This document shows, piece after piece, positions 1 to 5,137 of a stretch of 14,483 nucleotides of DNA. The translations under genes and the position numbers were made by a program. The stretch's first letter is position 1. The number at the start of each line of letters is the position of its first letter. The notes below the pieces were generated by a model that searched no databases, was not told the DNA's origin, and saw only the letters and a program-made list of their open reading frames with translations. Source of the DNA: JBARRO01 sp049644265 (lineage in GTDB: Bacteria > Bacteroidota > Ignavibacteria > UBA10030); contig JBARRO010000149.1 in the NCBI GenBank assembly GCA_049644265.1, positions 1-14,483 of the forward strand, given 5' to 3'.

Positions 1-59
1 GGCTCGAGCTGACCAGGGATGCTTCGGCGGGCTCAACAGCGCAAGGAAGCACTGAGCCT

Positions 60-554
60 GTGCGATTCTATTCTCCCAACGATCCCAAAGCTCCGAACGC
101 GAAGATCGTCGTTGCCCTCGGGTCCGACCACGGTGGCTTCTCGATGAAGGAAATGCTCCGATCTTTTCTCCTGGACCTTGGCTACACGGTTGCTGATGTC
201 GGGACAAATTCTGAGCAGGCTTGTGACTATCCGGACTTCGCTTATGCCGTTGCGTCCCTGGTTGCGCGTGGAAGTGCCAACAGGGGAATCATGATCGACG
301 GAGTCGGTGTTGCCTCAGCCATTGTTGCCAACAAGGTCCCCGGTGTGCGGGCAGTGCCTTGCTATAGCGAGTTCGTGGCACAGAGCAGCAGGGAACACAA
401 CGATGCGAATGTGTTGACATTGGGCGGCCGGGTCCTGGGGAGTGAAGCTGCAAAGTCCATTGTGAAGATCTGGCTTTCAACCTGGTTTGGCGGGGGACGT
501 CATCAGCAACGCGTGAACAAGATTGGAGATATCGAGAAACGGTTCATGAAGTGA
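60..554 (+). CDS. rpiB: RpiB/LacA/LacB family sugar-phosphate isomerase-like protein with Cys-to-Asp active-site change
   Basis: This belongs to the ribose-5-phosphate isomerase B / galactose-6-phosphate isomerase family, which interconverts aldose and ketose phosphates in the cytoplasm. Visible family marks are GSDHGG (residues 21-26, Asp23-His24), DVGTNS (46-51), DYPDFA (56-61), SREHNDANVL (110-119) and GGRH (145-148). In classical RpiB the catalytic base is a Cys in a C-G-T-G-I-G loop; here the loop reads DGVGVA, so Cys is Asp80 and the Thr is Val. The protein may therefore use another base (M. tuberculosis RpiB also lacks this Cys) or have another substrate. The GTG at 60 has AAGGAA upstream, but the frame is open without a stop to position 3, encoding a Ser/Thr/Gly/Ala-rich linker-like stretch. 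The true start may thus lie left of the window, and the domain could be the tail of a longer protein. The family call is firm; activity and start are not. Confidence 0.85.
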   Translation: MRFYSPNDPKAPNAKIVVALGSDHGGFSMKEMLRSFLLDLGYTVADVGTNSEQACDYPDFAYAVASLVARGSANRGIMIDGVGVASAIVANKVPGVRAVPCYSEFVAQSSREHNDANVLTLGGRVLGSEAAKSIVKIWLSTWFGGGRHQQRVNKIGDIEKRFMK

Positions 555-665
555 CCTCTTCTGAAGGGTTATCCCGGCTGCCGGCCCGACGAGTAATTCC
601 CCATCCGATCGTCTTCCCGTGAAGTGTACTTCTCCTCCCGTTGTGTCTGCGTCTGAATTGCACAC

Positions 666-884
666 ATGAAAATCAGAGTCAAAGTCAAACCGAACGCCCA
701 CAAAAACGAAGTGGAAAAACTGCCGGATGGTTCCTACATCGTTCGGGTGACTTCCCCCCCTGTGGAGGGAAGGGCCAATGAGAAACTGATCGAAGTGTTG
801 GCAGAATATTTTCAGAGACCGAAACGCGCGATCCGGATTCTCGTGGGCAAATCAGGGAAACATAAGATCATTGAGATCCAATGA
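666..884 (+). CDS. DUF167 / YggU family protein
   Basis: This 72-residue protein matches the DUF167 (UPF0235, YggU) family along its whole length. It has the N-terminal strand with VKPNA (residues 7-11), the conserved core SPPVEGRANEKLIEVLAEYF (positions 30-49) and the C-terminal KSGKHKIIEI segment (62-71). The family is a small alpha/beta fold of unknown biochemical role. The length is typical and ATG 666 gives the standard family N terminus, although no strong Shine-Dalgarno sequence is seen. Its stop codon overlaps the start of the next gene in an ATGA (881-884), so the two are probably translationally coupled. The 111 bases before it show a short GAAGT/ACTTC inverted repeat near 621-632 but no convincing promoter or terminator. 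Confidence 0.9.
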   Translation: MKIRVKVKPNAHKNEVEKLPDGSYIVRVTSPPVEGRANEKLIEVLAEYFQRPKRAIRILVGKSGKHKIIEIQ

Positions 885-2017
885 GGGTGATTTGCTTTGC
901 CATACTGATCACGCTGATTGCCGGAGGCGGAGTCGGTTGCGGCTCCGGCGTAGTTCGGGAGCAGACTGTGATCGCCCCGGGGGCGGTCTATTCCCACATT
1001 ATCACAGACGATCCGTTCGATGTCCATGTGCTTGAAATTGACCTTAAGGTGAGGAGCCTGAAGATTGAAGTCTTTCGAACCAGAGGGCTTGTCCGTACTT
1101 CCGACCTCGTCACCGCGGCAGAACACCATGATGGACAAAGGGTCATTGCCGGCATCAACGGAGATTTTTTTAGCTTCAAAACAGGTTGGCCGTTGGGGAA
1201 TCAGGTCACGGACGGAAAATTCGTCCTGGGAACACAAAGCATCCGGTCTCACTTCCTGATTGATGAGCAAGGTAGACCGGGATTCGATCGGTTGTCGTTT
1301 GTTGGTTGTTTCCGAACAGTGCGCGATGATGTGATTCGTATTGGAGGAGTCAACCGCCGTTTCGGTGGCGACACGGTGTCCTTTCTGACGTCAAGTTGGT
1401 ACGACAGCTCCACTACAAATATTGGCACTACCGGCATATTACTCAGGAGAACCGATCCTGAATGGGTTGTTGATGATACGATGATCATGGTGTGTGTGTC
1501 CAGGGACTGGAGTGGGGGGATTTCAGACAACGAAGGACTTCTCAAGGTCGAGGAAAGAGAGGGAGGGAAATCGGTTCTTGATGGAATTGCGGCTGGCGAC
1601 ACTGTAAGACTGTTTCTTGGGTTTGAATCTCACCGGAAGAGGATCAGGCAGGTGATAGGCGGGGCCGGGCGCATTCTTAAAAACGGAGAGTTTACAGTGA
1701 TGGAAGATGCCCGTCTTGAGAGACTTGGAAGGAGTTTTCTGGATGCGCGCCATCCACGGACGTTTGTCGGTTTCGACAAGGATACCACGAAGCTATTCTT
1801 GTGTGCAGTCGATGGACGCCAGAAATCAAGCCTGGGGATGACGTTCAAGGAAATGGGAGAACTGTTGCTATCGATCGGGGCCTGGAATGGCGTAAACCTC
1901 GATGGGGGGGGCTCTACGACATTTGTCGTGGAAAAGAGGGTACTAAACTCCCCATCCGACAAAGCAGGCGAACGTCCAGTTGCAAACGCTGTCGTTGTCG
2001 AAGAAGCACGCAAGTAG
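881..2017 (+). CDS. Exported phosphodiester glycosidase family protein (NAGPA domain)
   Basis: This 378-residue protein has the marks of the phosphodiester glycosidase (NAGPA / DUF2233) family, named after the mammalian enzyme that uncovers mannose-6-phosphate by removing GlcNAc from a phosphodiester. In bacteria these proteins are usually exported and presumed to act on envelope or extracellular sugar phosphodiesters. The diagnostic motifs are GINGDFF (residues 91-97), followed by the P-x-G-N-x-V-x-D-G region (104-112), and near the C terminus NLDGGGSTT (339-347). The N terminus is hydrophobic and ends in V-G-C-G around Cys20. That could be a lipoprotein signal, but the lipobox is imperfect because Gly sits at -3, so secretion is more certain than lipidation. 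The start overlaps the DUF167 stop (ATGA). An 8-G run at 1904-1911 encodes the glycines of the active-site motif and keeps the frame. The natural substrate cannot be inferred. Confidence 0.88.
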   Translation: MRVICFAILITLIAGGGVGCGSGVVREQTVIAPGAVYSHIITDDPFDVHVLEIDLKVRSLKIEVFRTRGLVRTSDLVTAAEHHDGQRVIAGINGDFFSFKTGWPLGNQVTDGKFVLGTQSIRSHFLIDEQGRPGFDRLSFVGCFRTVRDDVIRIGGVNRRFGGDTVSFLTSSWYDSSTTNIGTTGILLRRTDPEWVVDDTMIMVCVSRDWSGGISDNEGLLKVEEREGGKSVLDGIAAGDTVRLFLGFESHRKRIRQVIGGAGRILKNGEFTVMEDARLERLGRSFLDARHPRTFVGFDKDTTKLFLCAVDGRQKSSLGMTFKEMGELLLSIGAWNGVNLDGGGSTTFVVEKRVLNSPSDKAGERPVANAVVVEEARK

Positions 2018-2065
2018 AGATGGAAACATCGGAATTCCAGGCTTCTGATCACGAAGGTTCAATAA

Positions 2066-2239
2066 ATGAAGGAGATGGGAAAGTCGATTCAAGTGGCATC
2101 AGGTCCACCCCGTCTAACAGATTTTCACGTAGGCATTTAGAGTGATCTGGAAAGAACGGTTGATTTTCTTGATTCTTCTCCGTATGTTCGTATAGCTCTG
2201 GACAGGCTCAGAGCCCAAAGAACGGATCTCGAACAATGA
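2066..2239 (+). pseudogene. Possible small ORF interrupted by an in-frame amber codon
   Basis: An ATG at 2066 with a well-placed GAAGG (2053-2057, 8-base spacing) opens a frame of 24 codons that stops at TAG 2138-2140. The same frame then continues for 32 more sense codons to TGA at 2237-2239, 13 bases before the next gene. The downstream part (LERTVDFLDSSPYVRIALDR and following) is charged and helical in character and reads like real protein, so this could be a small gene inactivated by one nonsense change or a sequencing error. I do not recognise the family. Against this, a promoter candidate at 2160-2190 lies inside the second half, so the similarity to coding sequence may be chance in a leader region. 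Confidence 0.3.
2160..2190 (+). promoter_or_regulatory. Candidate promoter for the lytic transglycosylase gene
   Basis: TTG (2160-2162), a 20-base spacer and TATGTTCG (2183-2190) fit the Bacteroidota pattern TTG-N19-21-TAnnTTTG with one mismatch. Read as sigma-70 it is TTGATT, 17 bases, TATGTT. Transcription would begin near 2194, about 60 bases before the gene at 2253. The same spacing recurs at three other places in the window. Confidence 0.45.
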
Positions 2240-2252
2240 GAAAGAATGCTGA

Positions 2253-3005
2253 ATGGAAAATCAACACATGGGGAGCTCGAGTCGCGTTTGTTTACTGTTC
2301 TTTTCAATCATAGGTTTTTCTTCGCTTTTTCTGGGGTGTTTCCAACCGGGTTCTTCGTCCCATTACGTCCAGCGGAACGAGCCCAATGCCGTATTGGCAG
2401 GCCAGGCTGCTAAAGAGGCAACTCTGACCCCATCCGACCTCGATAAGGTCGCACTTCGAAGGTATCTTCCTTACGTCAAGAGCTATTCGAAAAAATATGG
2501 TGTGGATTGGCTGTTGGTTCTGGCAGTGATGAAACAGGAATCTGAATTCAGTCACGACGCCGTGAGTCACCGCGGGGCGTATGGGCTCATGCAGATCATG
2601 CCAATTACCCAGATTGAGCTTTCGGAGAAGGTCGGTGTGGATGAAACGATGTCTCCGGGGAACAACATCAAGGCGGGGATCTACCATCTCCGTTCTCTTT
2701 ACAATTTCTTTGGGAAGTCGGCAACCGATGATCGGATTCGCCTTACGTTGGCAGCCTACAATGCTGGGTTGGGTCGGATTCTCGATGCTCGGAAAGTAGC
2801 CAGGTACCTCGGAAATGATCCGAGAACCTGGAATGCTGTAAAGGATGCTCTGCCCTTCCTCTCAAGCAGCGGCTATTCCCTGCATCAGAGTATTTGGCGC
2901 GATGGACAACCCCAGAGTGGGTATTTCCGAAATTGGAAACAGACAGTTGCATACGTGGATAATGTCACCACGTACCGGGAAGAACTGAGGCGATCGAACT
3001 ATTGA
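2253..3005 (+). CDS. Lipoprotein lytic transglycosylase (SLT domain, MltF/MltC-like)
   Basis: This protein probably cleaves the MurNAc-GlcNAc bond of peptidoglycan in the periplasm, leaving 1,6-anhydro ends. Residues 12-28 form a hydrophobic signal ending in the lipobox L-F-L-G-C, giving lipidation at Cys29. The SLT domain begins near residue 70. It has the catalytic Glu in KQESEF (Glu96), then GAYGLMQIMP (108-117), the N-I-K-A-G segment (138-142) and AAYNAG (168-173), in the usual family 1 order. The C terminus includes a Tyr-rich stretch ending in VAYVDNVTTYREEL, often seen at the end of this domain. At 250 residues it is a compact single-domain enzyme. ATG 2253 follows a weak GAGAAAG; Met6 is an alternative start that would still leave a complete signal. 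It may supply muropeptides whose peptides are later processed by the epimerase at 8153. Confidence 0.93.
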   Translation: MENQHMGSSSRVCLLFFSIIGFSSLFLGCFQPGSSSHYVQRNEPNAVLAGQAAKEATLTPSDLDKVALRRYLPYVKSYSKKYGVDWLLVLAVMKQESEFSHDAVSHRGAYGLMQIMPITQIELSEKVGVDETMSPGNNIKAGIYHLRSLYNFFGKSATDDRIRLTLAAYNAGLGRILDARKVARYLGNDPRTWNAVKDALPFLSSSGYSLHQSIWRDGQPQSGYFRNWKQTVAYVDNVTTYREELRRSNY

Positions 3006-3087
3006 TGCTCCTCGGCCGAAGAGCTAACCTGCCTCCTGTCAAAGACAATGGACAGGCATTTCAACCACTACACGATAAAGAAATGGC

Positions 3088-3118
3088 TTGACATTGAAAA
3101 AGGTGGTGGCTATATTGT
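3088..3118 (+). promoter_or_regulatory. Strong promoter candidate for the first beta-barrel gene
   Basis: TTGACA (3088-3093), 17 bases, then TATATT (3111-3116) is a near-consensus sigma-70 promoter. In the Bacteroidota reading it is TTG-N20-TAtaTTgt. The transcript would start near 3122 and carry a leader of about 70 bases. Confidence 0.65.
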
Positions 3119-3143
3119 CGCGACGTTTTTAGTAAACCTTGCT

Positions 3144-3162
3144 TGAGGGGGAGAAACCCTCA
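3144..3162 (+). other. Leader hairpin upstream of the first beta-barrel gene
   Basis: TGAGGG (3144-3149) can pair with CCCTCA (3157-3162) around a 7-base purine-rich loop. It lies in the predicted 5' leader, 19 bases before the ribosome binding site. It could stabilise the mRNA; no regulatory role is shown by the sequence. Confidence 0.35.
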
Positions 3163-3193
3163 TCCGAACAATAACCAAACTGGAGGAATCGAC

Positions 3194-3865
3194 ATGAAGA
3201 AGTTTTTTCTGGCAGTCTTGGTTTTATCAGTCATGTTTTCAATAGGATTTGCTCAAGATCTGCCTGGTCAGGGTTCGAAGGCGATGTTTGTCTACTACAA
3301 TTCGGGAAGCCTTGCTTCAGTGAGTTTCAACTCGCAAACTCAGACCATCAGTAACACTCCTGTTGGTGGTGGAGTAGGCCTCCGTTATTGGTTGTCACCG
3401 AACATGGTTCTTGTACCCACGATAAGTTTTGGGATTAACAACTTAACGATGAAAGGCCAGGGAGGAGCGTCGGATGCATCAGACAATACAACCTCCTTTG
3501 GCGTTGGCGCAGCGGTCGAATGGCACACGTATGTTGGATCCGTCAGCCCGTATTTGCTCGGAGGTGTTGGACTGACAAGCACATCTGAGACTCAGAAACC
3601 ATCGCTGGCGGCAGGAACGCCTGCCAATGGAACGCCTCTTGAAACCGATATCTCCTCTACGCCATTCTCCGTTTCAGGCGGTATGGGAGTCGAGGCATTT
3701 CTTGCGAAAGGCGTGAGTGCTGGGTTCGCTTACACGTTGAACTTATCGTTTGGTGGTGGAAAGACAACGCAGAAAACTCAAGGGAACTCTGACGCCACGA
3801 GTGAGAATTCAACATTTGGTCTCAATCTCGGCACTACAAGTCTCTGGTTCTCAGTCTATTTTTAG
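3194..3865 (+). CDS. Small outer-membrane beta-barrel protein (first of a tandem pair)
   Basis: This 223-residue protein has a clear Sec signal peptide (residues 1-20, cleavage after the Ala of G-F-A, before Gln21). The rest is Gly/Ser/Thr-rich with alternating hydrophobic strands and ends in Phe, the usual last residue of outer-membrane barrels. Strand-like segments include GVGLRYWLSPNMVLVPTISF and GVGAAVEWHTYVGSVSPYLL. The size suits an eight-stranded OmpA/OmpX-like barrel of the porin-family (OMP_b-brl) type; no periplasmic domain is present. ATG 3194 is chosen because GGAGG (3182-3186) sits 7 bases upstream and the signal peptide begins exactly there; a longer in-frame TTG start at 3143 would put 17 polar residues before it. 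A strong promoter at 3088 suggests high expression. The ligand or function is unknown. Confidence 0.85.
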   Translation: MKKFFLAVLVLSVMFSIGFAQDLPGQGSKAMFVYYNSGSLASVSFNSQTQTISNTPVGGGVGLRYWLSPNMVLVPTISFGINNLTMKGQGGASDASDNTTSFGVGAAVEWHTYVGSVSPYLLGGVGLTSTSETQKPSLAAGTPANGTPLETDISSTPFSVSGGMGVEAFLAKGVSAGFAYTLNLSFGGGKTTQKTQGNSDATSENSTFGLNLGTTSLWFSVYF

Positions 3866-3909
3866 GTCTCAAATAACATGACGGGACCCAGGGGTCTAGT
3901 CCTTCGGTA

Positions 3910-3940
3910 TTGACTTTGGGTCAACTGGTCGCTATCTTCT
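3910..3940 (+). promoter_or_regulatory. Promoter candidate for the second beta-barrel gene
   Basis: TTGACT (3910-3915), 17 bases, TATCTT (3933-3938); equally TTG-N20-TAtcTT. It lies in the 139-base gap between the two barrel genes and would give a leader of about 60 bases. The spacing is identical to the promoter of the first barrel, suggesting similar but separate initiation. Confidence 0.5.
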
Positions 3941-4004
3941 GCAAGTCTTACCGTCGAAGCTAATGCAAGAAGAAATCTAAACTTACCACAATCAGGAGGT
4001 CGCT

Positions 4005-4679
4005 ATGAAGAAAGTTGCAATGTTGTTAGTGTGTATGATGGTGGCGAGCGGGGTTGCGATGTCTCAGGGATTCAAAGTCACTTCAGTAGGCGGTGCACTT
4101 AATTTCAATGGTCTGCTTGGCCCCGGCGGTGCGACTGAGGCACAAAGTTCCGGCGGAGTGGGCTTTGGTTTTGGTCCATTCTTAGGAGTCAATGCAAAAG
4201 TTCGTGCTATGGGCGGTCCCCAGATGGTTCGGTGGACAGGAGCTGTCGGCTATGATATCTACCAGGCTGAAGGTTCTACATTTAAAGCCACACAGGGTGT
4301 TCTTGCGATTGAACTTGGTGCAGAGTATCCCCTAAAAGAAATGAAGATGGGGGCGATGAGTCTATGGCCTTACCTTAGCGGTGCATTGGCACTGAATATG
4401 TTCCCCGGAGCAACGGTTGAGTCAAAGGTTGCTGGGTTTACTGTCGGCACAATCGACAGCAAGACGAGGGTTGGCTTGGTAATCGGCGCAGGAGCTGAAT
4501 ATGTGATGAAAGAGGGGCTGAGTATCGACGCCGGTCTGAAATTTGGCATTGCCAACCTGATTGGCAAAGGTGCCTCAGGAACCAAAGACGTACTGTATAC
4601 TTCCTCCACAACGAGCAACGAGGAGGGTACATGGATGCCCCTGACGCTGAGACTTGGTATTAACTACACTTTGAAGTAG
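4005..4679 (+). CDS. Small outer-membrane beta-barrel protein (second of a tandem pair)
   Basis: This 224-residue protein starts with a signal peptide (residues 1-20; M-K-K, a hydrophobic core, then V-A-M-S-Q) and continues as Gly-rich amphipathic strands. Examples are GVGFGFGPFLGVNAKVR, LWPYLSGALALNMF and the pattern G-A-G-A-E-Y followed by L-S-I-D-A-G-L. It is almost the same size as its upstream neighbour and repeats its layout: a central x-P-Y-L-x-G strand, then a G-x-G-x-E strand. A distant paralogue or the same barrel family is therefore likely. It ends in Lys after N-Y-T-L, not in an aromatic residue, which is less typical. AGGAGGT (3994-4000) is a near-perfect Shine-Dalgarno 4 bases before the ATG. 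A strong terminator follows 23 bases after the stop. The role is unknown; a pore or surface-binding function is only a guess. Confidence 0.82.
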   Translation: MKKVAMLLVCMMVASGVAMSQGFKVTSVGGALNFNGLLGPGGATEAQSSGGVGFGFGPFLGVNAKVRAMGGPQMVRWTGAVGYDIYQAEGSTFKATQGVLAIELGAEYPLKEMKMGAMSLWPYLSGALALNMFPGATVESKVAGFTVGTIDSKTRVGLVIGAGAEYVMKEGLSIDAGLKFGIANLIGKGASGTKDVLYTSSTTSNEEGTWMPLTLRLGINYTLK

Positions 4680-4702
4680 TAGTCAATTCCGTTTGAATAA
4701 TG

Positions 4703-4735
4703 AAAAGGGAGAGGAGCAATCCTCTCCCTTTTTTT
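4703..4735 (+). terminator. Intrinsic terminator after the beta-barrel pair
   Basis: A 13-base-pair perfect stem (4703-4715 with 4720-4732, core GGGAGAGGA) is closed by a GCAA tetraloop of the stable GNRA type. It runs into a T tract at 4729-4735. It should end transcripts from both barrel promoters. No terminator of this quality is seen between the two barrel genes, so readthrough from the first into the second is possible. Confidence 0.93.
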
Positions 4736-4740
4736 GTACC

Positions 4741-5101
4741 TGAACTCTCACCTGAGAGTCTCCAGGTGGCATGTTGATGATCACGGATCCTGGACCTCAC
4801 TTTCCCGCTTTGTGCTGATGATATCTTGTGAAGAAGGATGGCTACACAAGACTGAATTTTCCCCCCGCTCTAACTCCTTAAAGAATCGATTTTCCTTCCA
4901 TAAGTTTGGCGACTGTTCATCTTCCGTCCCCCAACTCTCGAATTACGGACAACGAGCTCTCGATGCTTCACTCACGGATAGATCTGGAATGGAAATAACG
5001 TGACCTTTGAATAGAACGCGGGGTGGCGATGAGATGAGAAGAGGTGTAGCGGATTGGGACATGAAAAAATAACAAATCAAGCGGAGTGCTAATTCCGCAC
5101 C
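4741..5101. other. Non-coding stretch without a supported gene
   Basis: About 360 bases between the terminator and the purF promoter hold no ORF I can support. The only long + strand frame (4734-5003) has no ribosome binding site, signal or family-like motif. Structures seen are an ACTCTC/GAGAGT inverted repeat at 4744-4759 with a 4-base loop and a GCGGA/TCCGC hairpin at 5081-5098. The lower half may be the control region of the purF operon. Confidence 0.6.
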
Positions 5102-5102
5102 C

Positions 5103-5133
5103 TTGTTTGCGCACTTTTTTTTTCCTAAATTTG
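5103..5133 (+). promoter_or_regulatory. Candidate promoter of the purF operon, nearly abutting the start codon
   Basis: TTG (5103-5105), a 20-base spacer containing a T9 tract (5115-5123), then TAAATTTG (5126-5133). The second element is an exact match to the Bacteroidota -7 consensus TAnnTTTG. Transcription would be expected to start about 3-6 bases after it, at or next to the GTG at 5138. Confidence 0.5.
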
Positions 5134-5137
5134 ACTT

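Noticed and set aside
1904..1911. An 8-G homopolymer as a possible frameshift site
   Set aside because: The frame reads correctly through it and encodes the conserved glycines of NLDGGGSTT, so there is no evidence of an error.
3007..3056. A near-palindrome (3007-3024) and a 6-base-pair hairpin (3035-3056) after the transglycosylase stop
   Set aside because: The first has mismatches and almost no loop, the second a 10-base loop, and neither is followed by a T tract. I would not call a terminator, though a weak 3'-end structure is possible.
3143..3193. A TTG start at 3143 for the first beta-barrel protein
   Set aside because: It would add a polar 17-residue extension before a textbook signal peptide and would ignore the well-placed GGAGG before ATG 3194.
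3880..3903. GGAC/GTCC and GACC/GGTC complementarity after the first beta-barrel gene
   Set aside because: Stems are only 4 base pairs and no T tract follows, so a terminator between the two barrel genes is not supported.
4734..5003. An 89-codon + strand frame in the gap before purF
   Set aside because: It begins inside the T tract of the terminator, has no ribosome binding site, and its residues show no signal, domain or family-like pattern.
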